A stretch of 64,000 nt of DNA from Punica granatum (Eukaryota; Streptophyta; Magnoliopsida; Myrtales; Lythraceae), in contig NC_045133.1 in NCBI RefSeq assembly GCF_007655135.1, positions 6,114,376-6,178,375 of the forward strand, written 5' to 3'. The notes under the pieces were generated by a model, which searched no databases, had not been told where the DNA came from, and saw nothing but the letters and a program-made list of their open reading frames with translations. Positions 35,001 through 48,143 of this stretch are shown piece by piece. How positions within the stretch are numbered: the stretch's first letter is position 1; each line of letters starts with the position of its first letter. The position numbers and the translations under genes are program-made.

Positions 35001-38000
35001 TGTAAAGCAGCATCAAAATCCAAAGAGAATTGTTCACTATAATATGAATTGCTACTCACTCTTTCAGACAACTGCAGTAAACGATAGCAGCAAATACAGT
35101 TGTTACCTATCAACTCATATGCCAATTCTAATTGCTACTCACTGATCCTATGGCCTCGTATCCACTGCATTACTCAGATTGCCAGTATTTCAAGGGGCAG
35201 TTTGACTCTATTTGCTTGACATACCTCAAAGCAGAACTTTCCACTTTCATCTGTCAATTTCCTTTGAGGTTTGACATTTTCAGGACCATGAGTCAGAGCC
35301 ACCTATTAACACAGAATCGTCAATAAATGAATTTAAATATAAGGCAAACTGAACATTGGGAAAACACAAGCAAAATAACCTTAGCTTTCTGTCCAGCTGT
35401 AATTGTGCGAACAGTGCCACAAACATCATAGGCAATTGCTTTAATGTCCAGTACAGAGGCCATATTTGGCAACACCTGAACAAATTGATATTGCCAGTGG
35501 AAAATAGAGATTAACAGCGCAAACTCAACCAGCAATATACTCAACCATATTTCTTGCTCTGTGCTGTAGAGATTAAAGGGAGCTAGGCATAGGCAAACAG
35601 AGAGAGGTGTAGACTACTTTAGATGATATACCAAGAAATCCTTCAACATGTCGAACTTGTAGTGCTCCTTCACAGCTTCTACAGTATAACGATTGGATGT
35701 CACCTGTCACAAGTACCACAAGAAAGAAAAAAAATCAGGTACTATATTCATTTTCACTCAATCTATCAATTGCAGGATTCAACATAGTAGCTGAAGTAAA
35801 CACAAAGGAGGGAGGGAGAAGGTGGGGAAGAGAGAAAAAAAAACACCTGATCAAGCTTGTAATACCCTTGCTTATCGGTGATTGACCTTTCCTGACCATC
35901 AACTATAATCTTGACACTCTCTACTCCCATCTCATTCCCATCAACAACACGACCACCAACTGAAAATCCAGTCACCTACAGAAAAGGAGAAGAAGGTTGG
36001 GGGGGGGAGAGATCAGAGGAAAAATCATGTCATAAGAAGCAATAAGAAAAATAACACGTAACTTTTTACAGCAAATGAAGATGCCTTAAAATCAGCATTC
36101 TTAAATCATACCTTTTAGCTTTATTGTGGCTCTAGCTGCTCAATGGATATGTATCTTTTAAAATGCTTCTACAACTACCTAACAGGTCATATGACTAGTT
36201 ATCCAATTTTATTCAGTCAGGGAGGTGTGTATTACTATATTGTTACAACTACCACCTAACGGAAAAGGGAAAAATGAAACTCAGATATAAGGAAAGTAAA
36301 ATTGATGAATTTCTTCAAAGGACAACCCAGATTGACAAGGAATTAGTGTAAGAACAATACTACAGTGCTTTGTAATAAAAAATCAAATATGACTTGGATA
36401 AACACTCGTCAAATAGTAGAAGGAAACCCAATATGGCACCTAGACAATCTCAACCACAAATTCCAAGTCAAGAAGATAGTAGCATGAAAACTCCAAGGGT
36501 TTTCCTTTCTACTTGAAAGCAGCAAATCCTTACCTGAAACTTCTGAGGGACAGTTACATGTTGATGCTTGACTGAAACTGATAAAACTGGAGGTGAAACG
36601 TCAAAAACGGTATTCTCACCCTTGTAATAAGGCTTTAGTGTATAAGTTCCTGTAATAATTATTTCATCGTGTAAGCCAGCAGCAATTCAAGAAATTCATA
36701 TTGTTAAGGCTTTAAAAATTTAATAAGCCAAGGGGAAATGTGAGTCAAAAAGAAGAGCAGAAAGAAAGACATGTCACAAGAATATTTTAATTAAAACGGA
36801 GAATTACCGCAAGGTATTGATTTGAATGTGAACATTCCATCAGCATTAGATATTGTGTGACAAAGAGCTTTCTCTCCCCCAGGTGAAGAATCGGTCTTTT
36901 CATGACAATTCACCTCCATAACATCATCTGAGTAGAGATAAATGTGAACTCCCAATATAGGATTGCCCTACCAAAATGTTGAAAAAAATATATCCTCAAT
37001 TATAATGGCAAAAGAGAATATAAGAAGTTGAAGACCCAAAGTATATAGTTGTGATGCAAATCTAAGGAATTCCCACTCTGATTTTCCAGAAAGAGATCAT
37101 CAAGCACATGATGCACCATTTTGAAGGTAAATATATGTCCTGACCATGGTTTTTGATAGTAGTACTATTCTCAATTATTAAAGATAAAAGAAAAGATACC
37201 ACAAATTCTTTTAGAAGAATTTCTGCATATACACTGGGTGAATAGCGAAACAATTCAAATATATAAGAAATAGCAATTCTTAACAACCTTATCTTACCTG
37301 GGCCACAACTGAACCGTGGATATTATATCCAGGCACAAAAAAGATGTCATCTACCACTCCATTCCCAAATCCCAATTGCACCTGCTGATCAGAAAAGATA
37401 AACAAATATAGATATAATTATCCATAGCCTGCAATGGAAACAGATATTTGGCAAATAGGCAAATAATAGTTCAAGATCTACAATTTTACACAATGTGTAT
37501 AAAGTATAAACACTGCTAAGCTTATTAAGTTCCAGCTCCTTTTTCAATGTCACAGTTGAACTTGAGCAGAAAACATCAAAAGGACTGTCACAGCAAGGGG
37601 AAAATAATACAAGGTAAGTAAACAACCTCTGTCGAACCTCGAACTTCAACCTTCAAATCAGGATGTGAAGCATGTAATGTATAGGTCCCTACACACATAG
37701 ACCAGTTCTAATGTAAAATTACTGGATACCTAAAATGAAGTATGAGGAAAAGTACACACCAAGCCACAGCAACAATATATGATTGCATTTAAATAAACAG
37801 TAAAAATAACAGATTAGGATATGCTACCCTAATTCAAATATCAACAGTAGCAATGAATGGAGAAGTTTACATATGCTTGTTGAAAAACTTAACCTTAGCA
37901 AGTTTACATATAGTATGAAGTTCAACAAGATAAAATCCACAAGTGACAACACATACCTGGAACTATATTTTTGAATAAGTAGCTCCCTTCAGCTGATGTT

Positions 38001-39967
38001 GAGACAGAAGAGACAAGGTCGCCACTAGAAGACAAAAGCTCAACATTTACGTTTGAAGGACCTCCATTTTTCAGGGCACAACTCTCTCCGCCAACAGCTC
38101 CAACAACTCGTCCTGATATGGTGAACCTATCATGCGTAGAATTGAATGAAAACGAAACAAGCATGAGCACATAACTCCAGATCAGGGAAGCTGCAAACAT
38201 ACTTAGATAAAGAACTCATAAGGAATACCCAGTGAATTGAAAATTGATATCTTCATTGCCATTGCAACCAGCATTATCCACAACCACAGGTACCTGTCTC
38301 AAATTATAACCAATGCACCAACGGGGAAGGCCAGGATAGGTGGCGTCACATCAATCAGTTAGACAACAAACAGGAGTTGGGGGTATAAGGGGTAAAAAGG
38401 AAAAGACCAATGAGGAAAGGTAATATCTAAACCTTGTCAGGGGACCATGACCATCCTTCTGGACCGTTTACTCCAAGCACAAAAGAACCCTGCAAATATG
38501 AAATACAGTGATGAGAAAAAGTATTTCACATATACATGTAAAAGTATGTAGGCTGCATGCTCATGCAAGTGAACTAAACAAGAATATGAAAGATTTAATG
38601 AAGAGTGACTTGAATGAAGTGACCACCAATGCAACCAAATCGATCATTTTTTTCCTTTAAGAAAGGCAAGCAAAAACTTGACCAATTTGTAAAAAATAAA
38701 TGAGGCAAAATCAAAAGAAAAGCACTACCAAGTACCAAAAATGCTGGAAAAGTATAAATAAATAATACCTTGTCATACACAGGAATGAAGTAATAACCAT
38801 TGGGAGCACATTGGGTTTTGTCCTTGACCAGCCCATCAACAGTCCGAAGTTCAACCTGCAATTCAACTAGACAGATCTTAGCACAAATTTAACATGCAAT
38901 ATGCATGTTCAGTAAGTACAAGAGAAAAAAAAATGGCATTGACTAGATTTTATGTTGCAATTGACTTCACATGCACTGCATATCGATATCCATGCCCGAA
39001 TCACCCATATCTCGGTATAGTGGATAGAGATGGTCAAGTTGCATTCTAATTGGGTGAATTTTCAAAGACAATTCCTCTCAGATGTCAAAGAGGTATTTGA
39101 AGTATCCCTGTGGCCACTGCCTCGGTCATTAAATAAAACAATAAAATACTTTTGCGGTCTAAGAGTAGCCGAGAACCTGTACAGCTCCTTGAAGGCTCAA
39201 AAAAAGCTTTGTTCAAAGATTGATGAACAGACAAAATTAGCAAAATATGCTGCCATGAAGCAATAGGAGAAACGAGACAGCAGCCAGAAAAACTGCAGGG
39301 CTTAAAACAATGGCCTAGAGTGGCAATCAAGAATTACCTCTTGGAACATCAAGATTAATGAACTTATGACATCTAAGTACCCCTTTGTGTCTACTTATCA
39401 CAGTAAAAAAGCTCAATAGTGATCACTGATTGCTCGGACTTAGTTATATATGGCTACCAAAAAATCGAGACATCAGCACGAACTCCTAGATTAGCTTATG
39501 AGAGTATTCACCAATCATCTTATTTTTCTTAAACTCAAATTATCAACAAAGAAGTAAATGAGTGGCACGAGATATTAGTGATCCTACTTCCGAGTAAACT
39601 AAATATTACCGTGATATGAGAATAATCCAATTTCGCATCAGTCGGCTTCCTCGACTTGATAAGAGATGGACTCGCCTGCACAATCGCAGACATTAGCACC
39701 AATAAGAGCATCAGAACTTCAGTGTTCGTAACAAAAAAGCCGAAGCCACCAGTATATAGCAAGTGAGATAACGCCGAACACCGATTCAGATCCACAGCTT
39801 ATCTCCCTAACGAGCTGCAATGGAAATATGCAGAAAACTGAGCTAGCTATGAGCAACTCTACCTCGACAAAGCCGCCGCAGCCATGAATATCAGCTGAAG
39901 CGAGCCAAAATGAATGAGCTGCGACGACCAGTAACCAGATCAGAGCGTGCACGGAGCTCATCGCCAT
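28769..39967 (-). CDS. NOMO: NOMO-type ER membrane protein (nodal modulator homolog)
   Basis: 26 exons in frame, 1197 residues. Exons: 39863-39967, 39610-39675, 38769-38855, 38433-38489, 38229-38293, 37957-38126, 37627-37688, 37298-37381, 36808-36967, 36534-36649, 35847-35975, 35632-35703, 35380-35475, 35225-35302, 34503-34631, 33377-33553, 32980-33183, 32768-32881, 32434-32672, 31666-31711, 31318-31566, 30593-30823, 30253-30344, 29550-29778, 28991-29421, 28769-28874. Residues 1-26 are a signal peptide (ALIWLLVVAAHSFWLASA). The large luminal part is serial beta-sandwich modules of the carbohydrate-binding-like type (for example FTISGRVVGAVGG, VTGFSVGGRVVDGNE, GRPGLYIEGSVSPPISGVDI). A transmembrane helix is near residues 1144-1160 (FPLIVGVSVIVLFISM), then a short basic tail ending VVRKKTY. 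In animals NOMO works with nicalin and TMEM147 at the ER translocon; that role is inferred. Intron 20 has a GC donor. Confidence 0.9.
32009..32028 (+). repeat. G20 homopolymer in a NOMO intron
   Basis: Twenty consecutive G after a T run, followed by T and five more G. It lies in the intron 31712-32433; on the NOMO transcript it is a C tract. Confidence 0.85.
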
Positions 39968-41708
39968 TGTTTTCAAGAAGATGCAGCTGAACGAGGTGAG
40001 GATCTGATGCTCATCAACAGAGCTGCTTCGCCATTCCGGATTGGATCCGGCGTTGCTTCTCCGTCTCTGTCAGATCAGATTCGAAGCGGAGATTTTGTAT
40101 GGGTTTAGAGAGTGGCTGCCGCCGGCGCTGAATGCTTCGAGCTCTCCAGTGAAGACGGAAAATCCGATCTTTTATTTATTGAATCGATTGTTGAAGCGCT
40201 GTTTCCTGCCGGAGAACTTTACGTGGGCGAAAGTCAATGGGAAATTTTATTTTGCACCCTGAAGTTTTGTGCTGTGGCCATTTGGATCCCTGAGGGAGGT
40301 ATAGAATCTCTCTATTATTCTATTTTTCAGAAAATCACAAGGATTACAAAAACAACCCCCTTGCCCAGAAGAACGGGGGGCCCCCCACCTCAGGACGGGA
40401 GCATGTCCAAATAACAAGGCGATCTCGACTGTGAAGTAGGTGCCAACTGAGGCGAAGCCACATTGATCTTCCTCGACTTTAGGTCAGTTTTGGGCCGATC
40501 TGAGGTGGGGTACCCAAGGTGCTCGACAACAACCACTACTCTCCAAGTTAAGTTTATATCGCCTACAACATTGCACATCGTAGATTAGGTGGAGGAGAGG
40601 GGTCGATCCACCTCGCTCCGCACAACACCGACTGCCCCAACAAGCCAAACCGGTGGACTATGAAAAAAGAGAAACGTCCTCGATACTAATTAATAAAAGG
40701 AAATATACTTTTGGGGCAATTTAAAAATTAATTGGAAATGAACAATGAACATATCTTCCACAACCATTAAAGTGATAAAGATTACATTCGTTTAAATCGT
40801 AATTGAATAAATCTAAGGTTAGGACATAAAAATAAATAAAATTGACGAGTGTAGTTCACATTATTTCTTAGATTTAATTATTAGATATAGTGCAATAATT
40901 AGAAAAAAAAAAAAAAACAATTGGGTGCCTGAGCTCAAATGTAAACCAGTCCACAAGGGATATATTACTCATCTCAATCAACATCTAAACTAAAGCATTC
41001 GAGAGGAATTCCGGGCACCAATCCGACATCCCTTCTTGGAGTTGCAGGTCGGGAAGTGGTCACTGCTGGATTCGGAGCGACAATTCTCGAAGGCATATGT
41101 CGGATGATCCGTGCTCCATCAGTTTTATTGAACCGTCTGCTCTCACAATTTAAAAATATAAACGCCCCACTGCCACACGAGATCTCACGCATCACCACTA
41201 ACTTGGCCGCACTTCACCAATTAATCCTTACAAATTATCGACATGCTACCTATTAGTATACTCTAGTTATCTATATAAACAAGTCGATTTCCCTTAATGC
41301 CATTCCATCCCCGCTGATCATTGTCAGAGAGGCTACAAATTCGAACTTCAGTAGAAAACATGCGCAGAGGATTGTTCGGTATACCTTCTACACTCCGGCT
41401 TTTATATATATTAACTGCAGGCCTCAGAAAGCTTGAAAGGGGCCCCCAGGGCTCCAGCTAACATACTTCTCTACTAATTGCAAATTGAGGATCAATGCAA
41501 GGAAATTCAGAAGAAACTCGGTCAGCATAAAAATGCGGCAGCAATCAACACCTGATATTTGATTTGACCGAGACACACTTCATTTGGGATAACACTCGTG
41601 AATAATGTCCGATCTCTGGACTGTGAAAGTAAAATAGATCGAAATAAAGTTCATTCCATACCCTATCAGAAAATACCTTCGGAATTAGGGTAGCTCCCAG
41701 CAAAGAAT
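39968..41708. other. NOMO 5' flank and PPR-A 3' flank
   Basis: The NOMO 5' leader and promoter face PPR-A's 3' end. A perfect GGGGGGCCCCCC palindrome lies at 40375-40386. The more GC-rich stretch 40.3-40.65 kb looks different from its surroundings, but I cannot assign it. No gene is supported. Confidence 0.45.
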
Positions 41709-43869
41709 TTACGAGGGGCAAACCTTCTGGAGCAACTTCTTAAGTTCATCATCTATCTCAACCCCATCTTCATCCATCATTCGACGCATCTCTGGGTCTG
41801 TCTTGCCTGCAGCCACATATGCCCTGAGCAACAAGTTGTAGGCGACACTTTTGACACTGCTCACTTCCTTCAATAGATTGAACAATTCATTCGCAGCCTT
41901 TACGTCTCCGTTCCCCTCAAAGTGCAACAGAAACGCATCGATCGTAGACACCAGCGGGATCCACTCCTCGTTCTTAGATATGGACAAGGCAGCTTCCAGA
42001 AACTCCATGCACCGTTCCAAACAACCCCTCCTCAAGAAGTAAACCATAAACAACTCCATACCGCTTAAGAATGGTCTGGAAGCCCTCGTTGAGGCATCCT
42101 TGAATATAGCTTCAGCTTCTTCGAGTCTGTCTTGATCCAGATAAGCACCAATGACAATCTTAACTACCCTAACATCATAGCTTGTGCAGTTAGACTGCCA
42201 CTCCTCGAAAACTTTTCTTAAACCCTCCAAGTCTTTCAATCTACGAAGGCTGCCAAGCATTACAAGATAGCTGATATTGATGGTTACTTGAAAAGCTGCC
42301 TTCAAGGAATCCCACACTCTACAAACCTCCGTTAGATTAGAAAGACCCGCATAGAGAGTGATGAGATAATGATAGGCCTCTCGGTTCGCCGGATCCATAA
42401 CCGACTCTAGCTTCTTAAGAGCACCCTCCGCTTTCTCAGTTAATCCAGCCTTAACATAGTGTGCAGCTAGATTACTATAAGTAGTCCAATCACAAAGAGC
42501 CGCATCTTTTTCCAACATTTCATGGAAGACCTTTTCAACTCCATCAATGTCATCTGAGCAAGCGTAGCTCTGCATCCATATATTATAGGTAAATGAGTCC
42601 AAGGATATGTTTCTCTCTTTCATCTCTTCTACTAGGCTCGGAATTTTCTCAAGTTTTCCTTTTCTCATGTATAGGCTCATAATGTTATTGTAAGGCAAAG
42701 TATGGCAAGTAAAACCCAATTCTTCCATCTCCTTGAAGAGCAGCAATGCCTTGTCTTCCATGGCTTCCTTACTGTAGCAATTCAGAAGAGCTCCATAGGT
42801 AAACCTGTTCTTCGCAGTTGCCGGAAGGCTGTGGAAATAATTCTCCGCTGCAGCTGCCCCTTTGACCTTTGATATAAGATCCAAGCGCACCGCATGTTCG
42901 GTGAATGAAAGGTTGATATTCCTATTCTCCATCCAATCTATCACCTATACTAAAACAAAGCAACACAATGTTAATTCGATTGTAATTTCCTCACCGGTGC
43001 TATTACTTTCCCACACAGCAGCACAAGTGTACAGTCTCCTCAAGACGTAATTATGGAATAATGTTGATTTTGCTTTTATCTGATGTTTAATCTAAGTATG
43101 CGTCGTCTCTGATCTTTTAAAGGAGAAACAAACATCAAAAACGAATCTTTACCCTATCCAAGAGGCAGCTTCGACATCAAAACTCCTACTTGTTAGCACA
43201 GGGTAACCAATCCAAGCATGATGTTTTGTTTCATTCTTGTTGTTCACTATAGATGAACAATATCCATCCTCAAGCAATGATTCTTTATTCATGCACTTTT
43301 ACCTTATTAAGAATGAATCATTTTGTTTCAGTAGAAATAACTACCAGCTGAGTGATTGAAACTGTATATCGACATTCGAATCATACGACAACGAGCGAAT
43401 CATTTGCTCAAACAACAATCGGCGTAGACCAGAGTAATGATCAAAGATCATCGGCAATCCGCATAGACAAGAGATTTTCCTAAGAGATCGTGCTGTGGAT
43501 GAAGCTTTAACCTCAAAGCACGGAAATGACAATCCGGGATTCATCTATCCGAACATTACAAAGGTCTGCTTCAATTTCACAAAGTCGAGGTTCGGTCAGG
43601 GAGGAACTAACCTGAAGTGCGTGGCCGTATCGACGATACCTCCGAAGCTCTTTGACGATTCTCACCAGCTCCCGTTTGGTCACCCATTTCCCCTGCATTA
43701 TGTGCTCATTCAGCGTCCTCGACACGCTCCCTCCGGTGGCTCCGAGAGCCGCCAGCTTCTGGTAGATCCTCATAGGCTTGGTCGTCGACGACCTTGCATC
43801 CTTCGCCGCCACCGTGGCTAGCAGCCGCAGCTGCAAGAGCTTGGTGGCAATCGGACGGCTTGCGCTCAT
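41709..43869 (-). CDS. P-class PPR protein, probably mitochondrial (PPR-A)
   Basis: Two exons, 43612-43869 and 41709-42944, joined at CAG|GTT...TATAG|GTG, give 497 residues. The N-terminus (MSASRPIATKLLQLRLLAT) is basic and lacks acidic residues, like a mitochondrial presequence. It is followed by LAALGATGGSVSRTLNE, typical of the At4g01990/At1g02370 clade. Exon 2 encodes about ten degenerate 35-residue PPR motifs (FTYGALLNCYSKEAMEDKAL, FTYNIWMQSYACSDD, and so on) and ends KLLQKVCPS. P-class PPR proteins bind organellar RNA; the target is unknown. It is the most upstream of four related PPR units (A, remnant, B, C) and looks intact. A start further upstream in the first exon's open frame (43998) is possible but lies outside the conserved part. 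Confidence 0.82.
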
Positions 43870-44964
43870 TTTCCCTCGACAGGTGGGTGGGCTGAGGCTC
43901 AGCAAGAGGGGTTTGCCAGGGTTTTGCGGTTTGCAGGGCAATTGACGGCAGTAGCGGCGGAAACAAACGGCGCCGTCTGGTCTTGACGGAATGGGCATAT
44001 CTGCTAAAATAAGTAAAGAAACACGTAGACATTAAAAAAAATTAAAAACGCCATCACTATTCAAATTAAAGACCTTGTTAGTTCATGATTTTTTTTAGTG
44101 ACAATGGAAGCTCGTGGTCTTAGTATAATGAAATAGAAGTCTTAATATCTAATAAAATGATACGGGTAGTGCCACAACAAGTATCGAATCTGAAACATCT
44201 TAGTTATTAAGTGAAAATGTATATCATTGCCTTACTTTTTTTTTATTGTTAATTTACAATTTACAATTGGGAAAACCAAGGTGTTTGAATAGATGCTATA
44301 CTCAACGGAGTTTCAATTTTAGTTTGGTTTTCGAGCTAAAAAAGATGTCGAAGACGATGATCTTCCCCAGGGAAGTTCGAGGTGTCTAATACTGTTAGCG
44401 CCTAGTGATATCAGATGTAGAATGTACCCTCGAGGCATCATCGGGTTCCAAGATGTGGATCATGCAGAACAAGAGACACTAAAGAGTCCAACTACAAAGG
44501 AGTCGAAGAGAATGTGTCGCATCGTGTATGATCAGTTCTTTGATGCTCGGGCAAAGTAAGTGAAGCACATCATGTTGGTCGGGTTTTTAACAAGTTAAAG
44601 ATGCCGATGGTTTGAGGATGTTTTTGAGTTGTTGGATTTGATTAACGTGCAGTTAAGTAAGACACAGAGGAGGTGGAGTAAAGCCATAATCCAATGTTTA
44701 ATCGACTGTCGAAATGCGACGCGAAAGTTTGCTTCTTTGATCGAGGGTGCATGGTAACGTTTATAGATGGCAATGGAAGTTCTCAGCATGTTTAAAGCGG
44801 AGAGGAGGCAGGTTGGATAAATTTAGTAGGAAGAAGGTCGACTGTCGCAACCTCGAGAAGACATACTGTCGATCAAAGGTCACGGAGGATTTGCCGAAGA
44901 AAAAGTAGTTGCAAGTGGTGCCGGAGGAATTAGCAATGGTGGAAGACATACTATAAGTAACAAT
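43870..44964. other. PPR-A upstream spacer, repeated in later units
   Basis: Contains the PPR-A promoter region and a block ending GAGGAATTAGCAATGGTGGAAG...CTATAAGT (about 44923-44959). Diverged copies occur at about 52522-52559 and 55647-55682. No gene is supported. Confidence 0.6.
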
Positions 44965-46330
44965 CACTACAACAAAAAGAGCTTAGGATGACTTTTTGGA
45001 ACGATCCGTAGATAAACGTCGTCAAAAAGTTCGACGCGGTGGCACCTGGGGCGACCCATAAATAAACTTCACATAAAACTTGTTTGAGGCAACCCATATA
45101 CAAACGCTGGCCACGGTAGTCATGAAAAGATGGGCCTGGGGCGATCTATAGATAAATGTCGCTTAAAATACGCTTTAGACGACCCATGCCTTATTGTTGG
45201 GGGAAAAGAGTTGGCAAAAGGTCCTTTTACGCCAACGATTGTGGAAACATCGCAACAGGTTAACTTTTTGCCGACCCATGCCGTAGCGTCGCCCCTTCAT
45301 ACGTATGACGACGTTTTTTGTGGGTCGTCCAAAATCAATTCTTTTTAAAATTTTTTTGCTAAGTCTACTGTCATAACATGTCGACTTGTTAACAAGTCTT
45401 GGTCGACCCATAAAAGCGCCGGCCCAAAGTCTTAAATTTAAAAATAAAATAAAATAAAATGGTAGGCGCGAAAGTTCCCGCCCATTGCCAAACCAAATTT
45501 TAAAATATCAAATTAAATATTTTTTTCCCTTCGTCTAGCTCTCTCATTTTCCCCTCTATCAATTCCTCATAGAGAAAAACAAAACGAAAGGGAAAGTCAG
45601 CTTCACCGACAACTGAGTTCCTCCTTGTCATCTCAGGAGTCGTATATCTATTCTTCACTCATGCTGGCAAGCAAGCTCCGTTGAGATTCTGTTCCGGCTG
45701 AAATTCCCCCGATGCGTCAGATCCTCTGATTGAGCTTCTAGGGTTTACACTTCAATATGATGAACAACAGCAACAAACACAGCTGCAGTAACAAAAGCAC
45801 TACTACCACCGCCAACTCCACTAGTAGTAGGCACAATCTCTGCCTATATTTCCTCGATCAGGTGAGGCTCTGCTCCACTGCGACTCCCTCCGCCAAGGAC
45901 GAGGCCGAGGAGGAGGAAGCTCCACTAAGCTGAACCTGGTCAACAGCTCCAGCGGCTTTCTCGTCATCTCCATCGACAAGTTCTCCATCAAGTACATCGG
46001 CATGAACCTACACGGCCACGATGTCAGGGTTGTGGCAGCGAACAGGCCTGGTCCCGTCAGGCGGCTGCTGCACTACTTCGAGATGTACGTGAAGGACTCA
46101 AGTGTTATGGGCCAGTTCTCAACCGGGTTCACTAGTGAGAGCTTCAAGATGACAAGGCAGCCCGGGTAAGGCCGCTTGTGCGTCTTGCCTATGCTTGATC
46201 TTTTCTTGATGATTTCTTTAGGGTAACATAATTCATTTGAGCAAGCCATGTTCTTGCTAGTAATTTGCCTCATTTTCTCAATGAACCAAAATATCACAGT
46301 GGTGTCTAATTTTGGTCAATGGGTTCCAGC
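44965..46330 (+). mobile_element. CACTA-like element, 3'-truncated, carrying a host gene fragment
   Basis: The left terminus CACTACAACAAAAAGAGC starts at 44965. About 450 bp of subterminal GGCGACCC/GGTCGACCC motifs follow, similar to the element at 15.7-18.4 kb, and then a RanBPM-like gene fragment. No right terminus (TTGTAGTG) or 3-bp duplication was found, so the right boundary is a guess. In the duplicated segment the same site (about 52559) is uninterrupted, which shows that the left boundary is an insertion point. Confidence 0.6.
45757..46165 (+). pseudogene. Captured RanBPM-like SPRY protein fragment
   Basis: The first frame starts MMNNSNKHSCSNKS and reaches LYFLDQVRLCSTATPSAKDE. A one-base deletion near 45930 then shifts the frame. 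The second frame runs STKLNLVNSSSGFLVIS, YIGMNLHGHDVRVVAANRPG, LLHYFEMYVKDSS and GFTSESFKMTRQPG, ending at an apparent GT donor (GG|GTAAGG, 46166). This matches the start of the SPRY region in plant RanBPM/CTLH-complex proteins (NLHGHDVGVV...GFTxESFKMRRQPG in that family). The remaining SPRY exons and the LisH/CTLH parts are absent. It sits inside the truncated CACTA-like element, so capture is the simplest explanation. Confidence 0.75.
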
Positions 46331-47345
46331 CTGATGGTTGAAGGAAACTACCGAATCGGTATTTATCATTTAGAAATTAAATTCGATCGATTTATTCGCT
46401 TAGAGTTAGAATGAAGTTAATAAATCGCTTGTTAAATATTCATAATATTTAAAAATCGTGAATTTTTAAATAATATAATACTTTACTAATCTTATGCAAG
46501 TAAAACATATCGAATTTTAACTTAGTGTATAAGAACGAAACAATTTACAAATTTAAGTTAAAACTCAAAATAATTTTTCACGCCCGAATACTTGCTCTAA
46601 TTTATAAAGGGATTTCTAAAAATTTTTATAACAAATTAGAATTTTCATGTAAAAACTAAATTATTTGAGAAATTATAAAGTCGAACTATTTAAACAAATA
46701 AACCGTTTGGATTAGAACTCTAAGTAAATAAATGCTGCTTGAGTTCAAAATTTTGAATTATATGACTGATTTATTATTATTTAGAAGATATAAGATTTAG
46801 AAGTCAAAGTAATTTTTACCATTTCGATGCTAAAAACTTAAAATTTTTTGAGAATAAGAAATCAAATTGTTTACCTTAATTTTAAATAAAATAAATTTTA
46901 ATAAATATTTAATAAACTTTTGTTGAATGTGTTGTATACTCAATATTTATTTTATGTTCAGTACCAACTTGAAAGTTATCAAATTCTATATAATCGTAAA
47001 CTAATTAAAATATGCTTAAATCTGTTACATATAACAATTCCCCGCAAAGTGCAGGCTGACGGTTCGACCGCATTAAAAAAAAAAACTAAAGCGTTTTTGG
47101 CGCTTAAAAATAACGGTCACTTGTAAGTCGGCCTCTGATCTTACAAACACAACTCTGCTTTACTCTCGTTCTCGTCTCTGTCTCAACTGCCCAAGATCGA
47201 GCACATCCCTCTCTCTCTCTCTCTCTCTCCTCTGTCTCTCTCAACAGAACTGATCGATGTGGTCGGTCACTCATCATATGTAGCATTCACTCTCAACATC
47301 CAATCGTTGCGCCCGTGCCCACATTCTCTCTTTCTCGCTCTGAGG
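46331..47345. other. AT-rich spacer and MADS-B promoter
   Basis: Very A/T-rich from 46.38 to 47.05 kb with no gene. At about 47089-47121 the sequence TTTTGGCGCTTAAAAATAAC followed by GGTCACTT resembles the upstream block of MADS-A (about 26625-26655). A (CT)n leader lies at about 47210-47230. Confidence 0.55.
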
Positions 47346-48143
47346 ATGTCGTGCAAGCGGAGAAGGACGGAAATTGCAGAAATCGGCAACAAGTCCGCCA
47401 AGAATGTGACGTTTACGAAGCGGAGACAGGGCCTATTCAACAAGGCCAGCGAGCTCGAGGTCCTATGCGGTGCCCGGGTCGGGATCCTCACGTTCTCACC
47501 AGCGGGTAAGCCATACCCGTTCGGGGAAGACGTTGTTTCTGATTACTTTACGTGGTGGGGGCCGCCGTCTTCGGGATCGGAGTTCGACACGATTGTCAAG
47601 TGGATCGAGAGTGCGCCTGATGGTTCTTGCGAGACCGTGGAGGAGTTGGAGTCATTGATCAGAGAATACGAATCGCTCCAGCAAGCCGTGGCACGCCGCT
47701 TGGAGGGTGGTTTGATGGCTGCTATGAGTTCGAGTTCAGGTGGTGGGGCGTTCTCAGGTCATCGCCGTTGCTGCACCATGAACAGCGAGTTCGGCTCATC
47801 AATTCCGACGAATTCGACGTCGACACTTCTAGACCCATCTGTTCCTCTGCAATATAGGCCCGAATCGGTCACGCACGAGCCTCAAACTGCCGCCGATACA
47901 CCCATTCCGACGAATTCAATGTCGTCACTCCTAGACCCATCTGTTCCTCTGCAATATAGCCCCGAATTCGTCGCGAATTCAATGTCGACACTCCTAAACC
48001 CATCTATTCCTCTGCAATATGGCCCCGAATCGGTCACGTACGAGCCTCAAACTGTCGCCAGTACACCCGTTCCGAGCCTGGGCTTGACAGAGACTGAGGT
48101 AGAATCGTGGGTTAATTTGTTGCTCAGACTCGGAGAAGATTAG
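47346..48143 (+). CDS. Type I (M-alpha, AGL62-like) MADS-box protein (MADS-B)
   Basis: Intronless, 265 residues from ATG 47346, the start that aligns with MADS-A; an upstream in-frame ATG at 47259 lies in the leader. Residues 1-63 are the MADS domain (KNVTFTKRRQGLFNKASELE, then VLCGARVGILTFSPAGKPY). The SAPDGSCETVEELESLIRE segment matches MADS-A almost exactly. The C-terminal region has three degenerate (S/T)LL(D/N)PS(V/I)PLQY units, but only the last keeps the terminal motif (LGLTETEVESWVNLLLRLG). It is the duplicate of MADS-A in segment B. MADS-A appears to have expanded its repeat after the split, or MADS-B lost units. Likely a nuclear transcription factor; target genes unknown. Confidence 0.87.
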   Translation: MSCKRRRTEIAEIGNKSAKNVTFTKRRQGLFNKASELEVLCGARVGILTFSPAGKPYPFGEDVVSDYFTWWGPPSSGSEFDTIVKWIESAPDGSCETVEELESLIREYESLQQAVARRLEGGLMAAMSSSSGGGAFSGHRRCCTMNSEFGSSIPTNSTSTLLDPSVPLQYRPESVTHEPQTAADTPIPTNSMSSLLDPSVPLQYSPEFVANSMSTLLNPSIPLQYGPESVTYEPQTVASTPVPSLGLTETEVESWVNLLLRLGED

